Assembly: GCA_929200295.1 (NCBI GenBank)
Contig: CAKMZE010000026.1
Location: 19,426 to 27,726 of the forward strand
DNA: 8,301 nt
Direction: 5' to 3'
DNA from: an uncultured Alphaproteobacteria bacterium
GTDB taxonomy: Bacteria > Pseudomonadota > Alphaproteobacteria > Rhodobacterales > Rhodobacteraceae
Shown: positions 1 to 6,462 of the stretch, piece after piece
Numbering within the stretch: the stretch's first letter is position 1
How the letters are laid out: each line of letters starts with the position of its first letter
The notes under the pieces: model-generated
What the model was told of the DNA's origin: nothing
Seen by the model: the letters and a program-made list of their open reading frames with translations, nothing else
Databases searched by the model: none
Made by a program: the position numbers and the translations under genes

Positions 1-834
1 GGTGTCGTATCATCGATTTTCATCGTTGATGAACGTCAAAAAGCACTGGTTTTGCAGTTTGGTCAGATTGTGCGGGTGCAAGAAAAGCCTGGACTTGGAT
101 TTAAAATCCCACTGATCCAAGAGGTCGTGCGCTATGATGACCGGATCTTGTCACGTGATCTTGAGCCGCTTGAGATCACGCCGTCGGATGATCGTCGTTT
201 GGTTGTCGATGCCTTTGCGCGCTACCGGATTGCTGATGTTGAACAGTTCCGACAGGCCGTTGGTGCTGGTGGCGAAGAAGCCGCGGCACGTAGGCTCGAC
301 AGTATTTTGCGCGCTGAAACCCGTGAAGTTCTGGGCTCTGTGTCGTCAAACGATATCTTGTCAGTAGATCGTGCAACATTGATGCTGCGCATCCGCAATA
401 GCGCCATTGAAGAGGCGAATGCGCTGGGCTTGCAAGTGATCGATGTGCGTCTCAAACGCACGGATTTGCCGCCAGAAAACCTTAACGCGACATACGAGCG
501 GATGAAGGCTGAACGCGAGCGGGAAGCCGCAGATGAGATCGCACGTGGTAATGAGGCTGCACAACGTGTTCGTGCCACCGCAGACCGGACAGTGGTTGAG
601 CTGGTGTCAGACGCGACGCGGCAGTCTGAGATCACACGTGGTGAGGCTGATGCGCGCCGCAACGCGATCTTTGCAGAAAGCTTTGGCGCTGATCCTGAGT
701 TCTTTGAGTTCTACCGCTCAATGACAGCTTATGGTCGTGCACTGCGCCCGGGCAATTCAACGATGGTGATGTCGCCTGATAATGCATTTTTCAATTACTT
801 GAAAAATGATCAGGGCAGCGCTGCATCACAGTAA
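1..834 (+). CDS. hflC: HflC, SPFH/band-7 protein modulating FtsH protease (5' end missing)
   Basis: The open frame enters from the window edge and stops at TAA 832-834, giving 277 visible residues. Family members run about 290-335, so roughly 10-50 N-terminal residues, including the start and part of the membrane anchor, lie outside. The visible N-terminus is the end of a hydrophobic segment followed by ERQKALVLQFGQIV, a typical HflC opening. A band-7/SPFH domain follows (about residues 12-175), then a charged helical stretch rich in Glu, Arg and Ala (about 160-215) and the FGADPEFFEFYRSM region near the C-terminus that HflC proteins share. In E. coli, HflC forms with HflK a membrane-anchored cage that encloses FtsH and modulates its proteolysis. 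By inference hflK lies just upstream. The TTG at 52 is inside the conserved domain and is not the start. The downstream protease gene fits a common alphaproteobacterial hflK-hflC-Do order. Confidence 0.93.
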   Translation, partial: GVVSSIFIVDERQKALVLQFGQIVRVQEKPGLGFKIPLIQEVVRYDDRILSRDLEPLEITPSDDRRLVVDAFARYRIADVEQFRQAVGAGGEEAAARRLDSILRAETREVLGSVSSNDILSVDRATLMLRIRNSAIEEANALGLQVIDVRLKRTDLPPENLNATYERMKAEREREAADEIARGNEAAQRVRATADRTVVELVSDATRQSEITRGEADARRNAIFAESFGADPEFFEFYRSMTAYGRALRPGNSTMVMSPDNAFFNYLKNDQGSAASQ

Positions 835-851
835 GCTTGGCATTATGATTT

Positions 852-876
852 AAAAGGGGCCAAACGGCCCCTTTTT
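852..876 (+). terminator. Intrinsic terminator of hflC
   Basis: A perfect 10-bp stem pairs AAAAGGGGCC (852-861) with GGCCCCTTTT (866-875) around an AAAC loop, and the T-run continues to 876. It begins 18 bases after the hflC stop. It should end the hflKC transcript, so the protease gene downstream probably needs its own promoter, although read-through cannot be excluded. Confidence 0.92.
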
Positions 877-901
877 CTATTTAACCTACTAATAAAAAAG
901 C

Positions 902-951
902 CATTTCACAGTGATGTGAGCCATTCAACCACGCATTTCACACTGTTGTGC
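902..951. repeat. Two imperfect 17-bp direct repeats, operator-like, upstream of degP
   Basis: Positions 902-918 and 934-950 match at 15 of 17 bases. Each copy holds the inverted pair TCACA-N4-TGTGA: a perfect one at 906-919 and one with a single mismatch at 938-951. The copies are 32 bp apart, about three helical turns, so a bound protein would sit on the same face of the DNA. They lie between the hflC terminator and the candidate degP promoter. Seen: the repeat and its symmetry. Inferred: a two-site binding region for a transcription factor. The order of half-sites is opposite to the CRP site (TGTGA-N6-TCACA), and I do not recognise the regulator. Confidence 0.5.
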
Positions 952-967
952 ATAATAGCGATCATAT

Positions 968-995
968 TTGTGTTGTGTCTTGCGCGCACTATATA
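968..995 (+). promoter_or_regulatory. Candidate sigma-70-type promoter for degP
   Basis: TTGTGT (968-973) and TATATA (990-995) are separated by 16 bases. Transcription would begin near 1002, giving a leader of about 60 nt before the GTG at 1063. The elements match the vegetative consensus only in part. The pair of repeats at 902-951 lies immediately upstream, where an activator would bind. This is the best candidate in the gap but is inferred from sequence alone. Confidence 0.35.
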
Positions 996-1012
996 GATCA
1001 TCAAACACGATT

Positions 1013-1054
1013 GGGGGGCTCCCCCCTTCAAGGACGTCATGTAAAATAAGGGAG
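1013..1054 (+). promoter_or_regulatory. Structured degP leader: G/C hairpin that competes with pairing to the ribosome site
   Basis: Six G (1013-1018) and six C (1021-1026) can fold into a short GC hairpin with a tetraloop. There is no T-run after it, so it does not look like a terminator. The same C-rich strand contains CTCCC (1019-1023), the exact complement of the degP ribosome site GGGAG (1050-1054). It also contains CCCTT (1024-1028), complementary to AAGGG (1048-1052). Pairing with the G-run leaves the ribosome site open, while pairing with the ribosome site hides it. Seen: the complementarity. Inferred: a possible translational switch. Confidence 0.35.
1030..1044 (+). other. Minimal start-stop unit (ATG TAA) with its own Shine-Dalgarno, in frame with degP
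   Basis: AAGGA at 1030-1034 is followed after 4 bases by ATG (1039-1041) and at once by TAA (1042-1044). The unit is in the same frame as degP, whose GTG lies 18 bases after the TAA. It could be a ribosome-stalling leader element, a decayed ancestral start, or chance. No peptide would be made from it. Confidence 0.3.
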
Positions 1055-1062
1055 ATTTCCTC

Positions 1063-2547
1063 GTGACATCACACGCAATTGCTTTTGCTCAAACGCAGAA
1101 GCGTAGAAATTGGACCGCATTGATCAGCATGTTGATGCTGGCAACGGTGTTTGTCGTCAGCCAAGTCATGATCGCGCAGGCACAGACACGGCCCGCATCA
1201 TTTGCGGATTTGGCCGAGCAGATCAGCCCCTCTGTGGTGAATATTACAACATCTACTGTCATCGCAGGCCGCACAGGGCCGCAAGGGATCGTGCCTGAGG
1301 GCTCACCTTTTGAAGATTTCTTTAACGATCTTAACCGTGGCGATGGTGAGCAGCGCCGCTCAGCCGCACTTGGGTCTGGTTTCGTGATCTCCGAAGACGG
1401 GTACATTGTGACCAATAACCACGTCATCGAGGGTGCTGATGAAATTCAGATCGAATTTTTCCCAGGCGAGGGCCAACCCAAAGAGCTGCTTGAGGCAGAG
1501 CTGATTGGCACTGATCCCAATACGGATATCGCGGTATTGAAGGTTGATTATGATCAACCACTTCAGCACGTGCAGTTTGGCGACAGTGATGCTGTTGGCG
1601 CGCGCGTGGGCGATTGGGTGATGGCGATGGGCAATCCGTTGGGGCAGGGGTTCTCTGTATCGGTCGGGATCATTTCTGCCCGCAACCGCGCGCTGAATGG
1701 GAGATATGATGATTACATTCAGACCGATGCTGCGATTAACCGTGGGAACTCTGGCGGCCCTCTGTTCAATATGGACGGTGAGGTGATCGGTGTGAACACA
1801 GCCATTCTCTCACCTACCGGCGGCTCGATTGGGATCGGCTTCGCGATGTCCTCCGCCGTGGTGAGCAATGTGGTAGATCAGCTCAAAGAATTTGGTGAGA
1901 CACGGCGTGGCTGGCTGGGTGTGCGCATTCAGGATGTGACGCCAGATATGGTCGATGCGATTGACGGGCTGACAGCGGCACGTGGTGCGCTCGTGACCGA
2001 TGTGCCGCCCGGGCCTGCTGAAAATGCAGGCATGGAACCAAGCGATGTGATCGTGGTGTTTGATGGTGTTGAAGTTGAAAACACACGCGAGCTGGTGCGC
2101 GTTGTTGGTAATTCGCCAGTGGGCCAGAACGTGACTGTGATTGTTCTGCGCGGCGGTGAAGAGGTATCACTGACAGTGGCACTCGGGCGTCGCGAAACAT
2201 CTGAGGCCGAAGCATTCCCAGCGAGCAGCGAACCCGAGGTGTCGAAAGAGGCCGAGATCCTAGGTCTGACATTGTCAGAAATAACCCCAGAGCTGACCGA
2301 GCAGTTTAGCTTATCCAGCGAAGAGGGGCTCGTGATCACGGCGATCGATCCAACATCCGCAGCGGCGTCAAAAGGGCTGGTTGTGGGTGATCTCATCACT
2401 GAGGCCGGACAACAGCCCGTTATGACGATTGCTGATTTCCAAGCACGGATTACCGAGGCGCGTGATGCGGGCCGCAAATCACTTTTGCTCTTGGTGCGTC
2501 GCGGTGGTGATCCACGGTTTGTGGCACTTGTGCTCAGCGACGAGTGA
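1063..2547 (+). CDS. degP: Periplasmic serine endoprotease of the DegP/Do (HtrA) family
   Basis: This 494-residue protein degrades or holds misfolded envelope proteins in the periplasm. The N-terminus is a Sec signal peptide: KRR at 13-15, a hydrophobic core at about 17-37, and a likely AQA|Q cleavage after residue 40. A trypsin-like protease domain follows (about 45-275) with the complete triad His120 (TNNHVI), Asp155 (NTDIAVLK) and Ser230 (RGNSGGPL). Two PDZ domains come after it (about 282-372 and 398-490). Length and layout are normal for Do proteases. The start is GTG at 1063, with GGGAG 8 bases upstream. The next in-frame ATGs fall inside the signal-peptide core and have no comparable site. 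Alphaproteobacteria often carry several paralogues (DegP, DegQ, MucD, DegS-like). The two PDZ domains and cleavable signal rule against DegS, but DegP versus DegQ/MucD naming is not decidable here. Its position after hflC suggests a shared role in membrane protein quality control. Confidence 0.94.
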   Translation: MTSHAIAFAQTQKRRNWTALISMLMLATVFVVSQVMIAQAQTRPASFADLAEQISPSVVNITTSTVIAGRTGPQGIVPEGSPFEDFFNDLNRGDGEQRRSAALGSGFVISEDGYIVTNNHVIEGADEIQIEFFPGEGQPKELLEAELIGTDPNTDIAVLKVDYDQPLQHVQFGDSDAVGARVGDWVMAMGNPLGQGFSVSVGIISARNRALNGRYDDYIQTDAAINRGNSGGPLFNMDGEVIGVNTAILSPTGGSIGIGFAMSSAVVSNVVDQLKEFGETRRGWLGVRIQDVTPDMVDAIDGLTAARGALVTDVPPGPAENAGMEPSDVIVVFDGVEVENTRELVRVVGNSPVGQNVTVIVLRGGEEVSLTVALGRRETSEAEAFPASSEPEVSKEAEILGLTLSEITPELTEQFSLSSEEGLVITAIDPTSAAASKGLVVGDLITEAGQQPVMTIADFQARITEARDAGRKSLLLLVRRGGDPRFVALVLSDE

Positions 2548-2565
2548 TCAAACTTGATAATCGTT

Positions 2566-4686
2566 TCAAGGGGGCTGTGAAATATCATGGCCCCTTTTGT
2601 ATGAGATATAAAACAGTAGGATGATTGCGAGAGCTGCAATCGTCTGAAATCCTATGGCAAGCGGCCAGATACAGACAGCCCCGGCAGCACCTGCACAAAG
2701 ACGTAATGGCCAGTTCAGCGGCGTCTCCATACACCCCTGTAAGGCGGCGGCAATTCCGTAGACACCAAAGATGCCAAACCCAAAAATGCGCAGCATTTCC
2801 CCCCAGTCGCCCGATAAAAACGGGGTGAATGCGATCATCAGCGGGATAATATAGAGCCCCTTTGCCAGCTTCCAGCTGGTAAACCCGGTGGCCATTGCCG
2901 GGGCTTTGGCAATGGCTGCGGCGGTAAAGGCGGCAAGCGCCACAGGTGGCGTGACATTGCTGTCTTGGGACAGCCAAAAGATGATCATATGGGCAGATAA
3001 GATGGCGGATATCATCACGTCATGCGGGACGACGCTGTCACGCAAGGGGGCTGCGATCTCAAACGGCAAACCACGGATGATTGTGCTTGCGGCGTCATAT
3101 GACATGGGCTGGCCAAGCAATGCGGCTTGATCAGGGATGGCAAAGAGCAAGAGCGCATTACCAGTCTCGCCTAAGGTTCCGGCCATCAACGCGTCAATCA
3201 CAAACCGATCCGCGATCAGCCCAGCCAGCGCAGGCGCGGAAAGCGTGGCAAGCACGATATAGGCGGCGGTCACCGGTAAACCCATCCCAAGGATGAGCGA
3301 TGCCAGCGCAATCAGCGCAATCGCGATAAAGAGGTTCCCCCCAGCCCAGCTGGCAATCATGAGCGAGAACGTATTGCCGATCCCTGCGGTCGCGATGACA
3401 TTGACCACGAGCCCCACTGCGCAAAGCAATACGGCGGTCATGACCATGCCCTTTGTGCCCATGACGAGTGCCTCAAAGATCGCACGCGGCCCCATCGGTG
3501 TTTGGGTGAGCCAGCTTGCGACAACGACGGTGCAAATGCCAAAGACTGCCGCATAGCTTGGGGTGAACCCTGCCATCAGCAAGCCAATGAGCAGTGATAT
3601 GGGCAATAGAAAGCTGGCCCCTCCTTTGCGAAATGCACTGGCGAGTGTTTCACCGTTATCTGGCATTGGCGGCAGGTTCAGGCGCTTGGCCTCAATCCGC
3701 ACAAAAAACGCAACTGAGAGGAAGTAAAGCAAGGCAGGCAAGGCCGCTGTGGCAATGATCACCTCATAGGAAATCTGGGTAAAGCTGGCCATGACAAAGG
3801 CGCCAGCCCCCATGATCGGTGGCATAAGCTGCCCGCCTGTTGAGGCGGCGGCCTCGACCCCGCCGGCGAATTTGGCCGGGAAACCTGCGCGCTTCATCAG
3901 CGGGATCGTGATCACTCCGGTTGAGGCGGTATTTGCCACGGCTGAGCCAGAGATTGTGCCAGTCAGCCCTGAGGCGATCACGGCTACAATGCCCGGCCCG
4001 CCTACCATGCGCCCGGCGATGGCGCGTGCAAGGCTGACAACGAAATCCCCAGCCCCGCTGCGCAGAAGGAACGCACCAAAGATGATAAACAAAAAGACAT
4101 ATGTCGATGAAATGCGAGCAATCGTGCCAAACATCGCATCATCGCCGTAGACAGAGCGAAAGGCGATGGCCTCCCAACTGAGCCCCGGGAATGAGAATAC
4201 GCCCGGCACGTATCGCCCCCAAAACCCGACATAGCTGAGCGCAAGAATAATCAGCACAGGGATTACAAGCCCGGTTAAACGGCGGGTCAGCTCAATCGCG
4301 CCCAAGACGCAGATGATGATTGCGATCCAATCGCGTGTGATCAGTTTAACGCCACGATCGTAGATCATGTTTTCTGCGAAAGTTAGGTAAATCGCGGATA
4401 TAGCAACCGCCGCTCCGAAGATAAGATCAAACGCGAGCCCCGCTTTGCTTGCATATCGTTTGGGGGTCATGGGGTGCAAAAGCGCTGCAAGAAACCCAAA
4501 GGCGGCGAAATGCGCGGCATTGCGTTCAAGCTCGGACAGGGCAGGAACAAAGGCCACGTAAATATGCGCAAGTGCTGTGAGTGTACAAAGAGCTGCGATC
4601 AGGTGATCTGGCAGGCCAGAGAACTGCCGCTGCGTATGGGGATCTGCGTTGGATGTGTCCTGATCATCTGATGGTAAAGCGGGCAT
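2566..4686 (-). CDS. TRAP transporter fused permease (DctQM type), TAXI family
   Basis: This inner-membrane protein is the permease of a TAXI-type TRAP system, a cation-driven importer fed by a periplasmic binding protein. From the chosen ATG it has 706 residues. An N-terminal small-subunit-like part with several membrane segments (about 28-160) is fused to a large DctM-like part (about 180-610) and further C-terminal hydrophobic segments. Conserved permease motifs are visible: GSAVANTASTGVITIPLMK (247-265), EAAASTGGQLMPPIMG (278-293) and LGMGLPVTAAYI (466-477). Fused TAXI permeases are usually 600-880 residues. An ATG at 4734 would add 16 residues but falls in the loop of a terminator-like hairpin and has no ribosome site. 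I therefore prefer the ATG at 4686, although its own ribosome site is also weak. The partner binding protein is the next gene upstream. Substrate unknown; characterised TAXI systems have been linked to small carboxylates or amino acids such as glutamate. Confidence 0.92.
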   Translation of the reverse strand: MPALPSDDQDTSNADPHTQRQFSGLPDHLIAALCTLTALAHIYVAFVPALSELERNAAHFAAFGFLAALLHPMTPKRYASKAGLAFDLIFGAAVAISAIYLTFAENMIYDRGVKLITRDWIAIIICVLGAIELTRRLTGLVIPVLIILALSYVGFWGRYVPGVFSFPGLSWEAIAFRSVYGDDAMFGTIARISSTYVFLFIIFGAFLLRSGAGDFVVSLARAIAGRMVGGPGIVAVIASGLTGTISGSAVANTASTGVITIPLMKRAGFPAKFAGGVEAAASTGGQLMPPIMGAGAFVMASFTQISYEVIIATAALPALLYFLSVAFFVRIEAKRLNLPPMPDNGETLASAFRKGGASFLLPISLLIGLLMAGFTPSYAAVFGICTVVVASWLTQTPMGPRAIFEALVMGTKGMVMTAVLLCAVGLVVNVIATAGIGNTFSLMIASWAGGNLFIAIALIALASLILGMGLPVTAAYIVLATLSAPALAGLIADRFVIDALMAGTLGETGNALLLFAIPDQAALLGQPMSYDAASTIIRGLPFEIAAPLRDSVVPHDVMISAILSAHMIIFWLSQDSNVTPPVALAAFTAAAIAKAPAMATGFTSWKLAKGLYIIPLMIAFTPFLSGDWGEMLRIFGFGIFGVYGIAAALQGCMETPLNWPLRLCAGAAGAVCIWPLAIGFQTIAALAIILLFYISYKRGHDISQPP
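2568..2598 (+). terminator. Intrinsic terminator of degP, lying inside the 3' end of the permease gene
   Basis: AAGGGG (2568-2573) pairs with CCCCTT (2591-2596). C2575-G2590 extends the stem past a bulged G, and TTTT at 2595-2598 follows. It works in the plus direction for degP. On the minus strand the stem has no good T-run. The convergent permease ends only 18 bases from the degP stop, so the hairpin is encoded in that gene's last codons (KRGHDISQPP) and stop. Confidence 0.75.
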
Positions 4687-4705
4687 TGGCGTGATGGCTT
4701 TCGCT

Positions 4706-4748
4706 AAAAAGAGCGGCCCATTTGGGTGCCCCATGTATGGGCCGCTCT
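4706..4748 (-). terminator. Terminator/attenuator hairpin between binding protein and permease
   Basis: Read on the minus strand, a perfect 12-bp stem (4748-4737 with 4721-4710) is followed by a run of five T (4710-4706). Its 15-base loop can form a small inner stem. There is no T-run on the plus side, so it points towards the permease. It sits between two genes of one operon, 47 bases after the binding-protein stop and 19 bases before the preferred permease start. The inference is partial termination or 3'-end protection that keeps binding protein in excess over permease, a common arrangement for binding-protein-dependent importers. Confidence 0.8.
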
Positions 4749-4762
4749 GGTGTTATGTCTGT

Positions 4763-4779
4763 GCCTGCGCCATGCAGGC
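4763..4779 (-). other. Small hairpin just after the binding-protein stop
   Basis: GCCTGC (4763-4768) and GCAGGC (4774-4779) form a 6-bp stem around a 5-base loop. It begins 16 bases after the binding-protein stop codon, ahead of the larger terminator-like hairpin. It has no T-run. By inference it could block 3' exonucleases and stabilise the binding-protein message. Confidence 0.4.
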
Positions 4780-4795
4780 GATCAGATGCGATGCT

Positions 4796-5812
4796 TTAAT
4801 CAGCCAAGAGACGTGCGGGCACGGTGATGCCGACCTCTTCGTAATACCGCGCCGCACCGGGGTGCAGTGGAACGGGCAATCCGGCAATCGCGGCCTCGAT
4901 CGTCATGACTTTGGTGGCTGGGTGAATGGCCTGCAAGAACGGCAGGTTTTCATAGATCGTTTTGGTGATCATATACACGTTTTCGTCTGAGACCGACGCG
5001 TCCGTGGCCAAAAAATTTGGCTGTGCGATTGTGTTTACGTCTTGCGTTTGGTTGGGGTAGGTGCCTGCTGCAATGACATAAGGTGTCCAGAGGTCACGAC
5101 CACCGTCTGCGGCTGCGGCTTGCTCTGGTGTGAAAGAAAGCATTGTCACACTGTCTCCGGCTGCGGCCATCAATTGGCTCACTGCTCCGGTTGGCACACC
5201 GGCAGGCGTGCCGATGCCTGCGACCTGACCGTTTTGCAGGGCCTCGGCTGATGGGCCGTATCCGCCGAAGACAAGTTCGTAATCATTGTGGATATCAACG
5301 CCCAAACCGCCGAGCAATGTGGCGTTTGACCCGATGGTGCCAGAGTTTTCTTTGCCCAAGGCCATAGCTGATCCGGTCAGGCCCGCCATATCGCCAACGG
5401 TCCCTGTGGCGGCGGCATCGGTGCTGATGATGAATTGCTCCACGTTTTGCCACAGCATTGAGACAGAGCGCAGATTGGTTTGTGGTCCGGCCTCGGCAAG
5501 GGGGCCTGTGCCTGATGCTGCGTAATAGCCATAAAGCCCCTGCATAATCGCAAATTGCGCCTCTCCTTCGCGCAAGAGCCGCACGTTTTCGCCTGATCCA
5601 GCAGAGCTGATTGCGGACATGCCGATCTTTTGTTTCGGCTCGAGCTTCACCTTGACCAATGTCGCGAGGGCGACACCAACGGGGTAATATGTGCCCCCGG
5701 TTGAGGCTGTTGCAAGAATATAGCTGGCTTCTTCGGCCTGTGCTGTGACCGGCGCAAATGCTGTTGCTGCGGCCAGTGATGCAGCACAAGTGATTTTTGA
5801 GAAATATGTCAT
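4796..5812 (-). CDS. TAXI family TRAP transporter solute-binding protein
   Basis: This periplasmic receptor delivers substrate to the fused permease encoded next. From ATG 5812 it has 338 residues, normal for the family. A signal peptide is visible: Lys6, a hydrophobic Ala-rich core at about 8-22, and a likely AQA|E cleavage after residue 26. The mature protein opens with ILATASTGGTYYPVG (32-46), the hallmark of TAXI receptors. SAGSGENVRLLREGEAQFAI (70-89) follows, and the end (VPLHPGAARYYEEVG) is also family-typical. The frame extends 8 codons further to 5836, but GGGAGGA (5817-5823) sits 4 bases before the ATG at 5812 and decides the start. Gene order, binding protein then permease on one strand, supports one operon. 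The ligand cannot be told from sequence; an amino acid or dicarboxylate is possible. Confidence 0.93.
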   Translation of the reverse strand: MTYFSKITCAASLAAATAFAPVTAQAEEASYILATASTGGTYYPVGVALATLVKVKLEPKQKIGMSAISSAGSGENVRLLREGEAQFAIMQGLYGYYAASGTGPLAEAGPQTNLRSVSMLWQNVEQFIISTDAAATGTVGDMAGLTGSAMALGKENSGTIGSNATLLGGLGVDIHNDYELVFGGYGPSAEALQNGQVAGIGTPAGVPTGAVSQLMAAAGDSVTMLSFTPEQAAAADGGRDLWTPYVIAAGTYPNQTQDVNTIAQPNFLATDASVSDENVYMITKTIYENLPFLQAIHPATKVMTIEAAIAGLPVPLHPGAARYYEEVGITVPARLLAD

Positions 5813-5931
5813 GATGTCCTCCCAGGTTTGGCCCATTGGGCTCTCTGGGGAAGAGTGTTAGGCAAAGTTGCGTGTGGCGCAAGGTTAAATTCACCCGTGC
5901 GTTGTGGTGGGCAAATTGCCCACCCTACAAT
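5813..5931 (-). promoter_or_regulatory. Upstream region of the TRAP operon, no confident promoter
   Basis: These 119 bases separate the lipoprotein stop from the binding-protein start. They hold the strong ribosome site at 5817-5823 and the palindrome at 5906-5924. A promoter for the transporter must lie here or upstream of the lipoprotein gene. I see only poor matches to vegetative promoter boxes and name none. Confidence 0.3.
5906..5924. repeat. REP-like intergenic palindrome (GGTGGGCAA-A-TTGCCCACC)
   Basis: A perfect 9-bp inverted repeat with a one-base centre is followed on the plus strand by CTACAA. It starts 8 bases beyond the lipoprotein stop on the minus strand and has no T-run in either direction. 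The motif resembles short dispersed palindromes of the form GTAGGGTGGGC...GCCCACC that I recall as frequent between genes in many proteobacteria. Whether it is repeated in this genome cannot be seen here; it occurs once in the window. Confidence 0.55.
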
Positions 5932-6462
5932 TTATTCAGATCGCGCTGCAGCGACGAGACCTAATTGGCGCGCAAGTGCAAGGTCGAGGATATCGCTGTC
6001 ACGGCCCTTTGTGCTTTGGAATTTGCCAATCGCATCATTTGTTGCAGCGGTGAGCCTGCCGGTGATCGGGCCTTGGTAGGTGCCCCGTACTGTGAGCGCG
6101 CGCTGCAAAGAGGCTACGAATTCGCGTGTGTAAGCCGCAGCGCAGAGCGTTTCAAATTGGTCGCCTGTTTGTGTGACCACCGTTCGGGGGCGGGTGATGT
6201 TGCGATAGATTGCAGGCGAGATCACCCGACCGCTTGCATCGCGTTCTTCGGGCGCGACAAGGATCTGCCCTGTGACGATTGAGGTCGTTGTATCAGGCAC
6301 TGTGTGGGCATAACAACGCCCATCGGGATGTGTTTCAATGGCTCTTGGGTGAAACGTGGTCGGGCTGCTTATGGTTTCATTTGTGTCGCTAGTGTTTACG
6401 ACAGGTTGCTCGCAAGCGGAAAGAGCCAGCAGAAGCGTGATGAGACCAAAGGTGCGTTTCAT
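5932..6462 (-). CDS. Lipoprotein with C-terminal peptidoglycan-binding-like domain
   Basis: From ATG 6462 this is a 176-residue protein opening with a lipoprotein signal: Lys2-Arg3, a hydrophobic stretch, and the lipobox LSAC with the lipidated Cys17. Residue +2 is Glu, which does not suggest retention in the inner membrane, so the outer membrane is likely. The middle (about 20-110) is polar, holds Cys50 and Cys107, and I do not recognise it. Residues about 113-168 (FVASLQRALTVRGTYQGPITG followed by LTAATNDAIGKFQ) resemble a PG_binding_1 repeat: a helix ending in LxxxGxYxGxITGxL, then a helix with the hydrophobic-xxFQ pattern. The frame runs 13 codons further upstream, but only the start at 6462 gives a proper lipoprotein signal. 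AAAAGG lies 11 bases before it. By inference it tethers envelope layers or senses the wall. Its exact role, and any link to the transporter downstream, is unknown. Confidence 0.8.
   Translation of the reverse strand: MKRTFGLITLLLALSACEQPVVNTSDTNETISSPTTFHPRAIETHPDGRCYAHTVPDTTTSIVTGQILVAPEERDASGRVISPAIYRNITRPRTVVTQTGDQFETLCAAAYTREFVASLQRALTVRGTYQGPITGRLTAATNDAIGKFQSTKGRDSDILDLALARQLGLVAAARSE

Noticed and set aside
222..662. Open frame of 146 codons antisense to hflC
   Set aside because: It overlaps the band-7 domain of hflC completely, is Arg/Ser-rich and has no plausible ribosome site or family match.
881..895. CtrA-like site (TTAA-N7-ATAA)
   Set aside because: One mismatch to TTAA-N7-TTAA in an AT-rich stretch is expected by chance, and the spot, just past the hflC terminator, is far from the candidate promoter.
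979..996. Heat-shock (RpoH-type) promoter for degP
   Set aside because: CTATAT-like sequence is present at the -10, but no CTTG-type -35 lies at the right distance; CTTG at 979 is far too close.
1929..2639. Open frame of 236 codons on the minus strand across the end of degP
   Set aside because: It is antisense to the clearly real PDZ region of degP and runs through the degP terminator. It is low-complexity Ser/Thr/Arg-rich and matches no family, so it is a shadow frame.
4687..4734. Longer permease start at 4734
   Set aside because: The ATG lies in the loop of a terminator-like hairpin, has no Shine-Dalgarno, and the extra 16 residues are encoded by the stem and U-tract.
5295..5894. Open frame of 199 codons on the minus strand in the TAXI binding-protein region
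   Set aside because: It is a shifted frame of the binding-protein gene, which has the signal peptide, the family motifs and the strong ribosome site. The shifted product has no recognisable domain.
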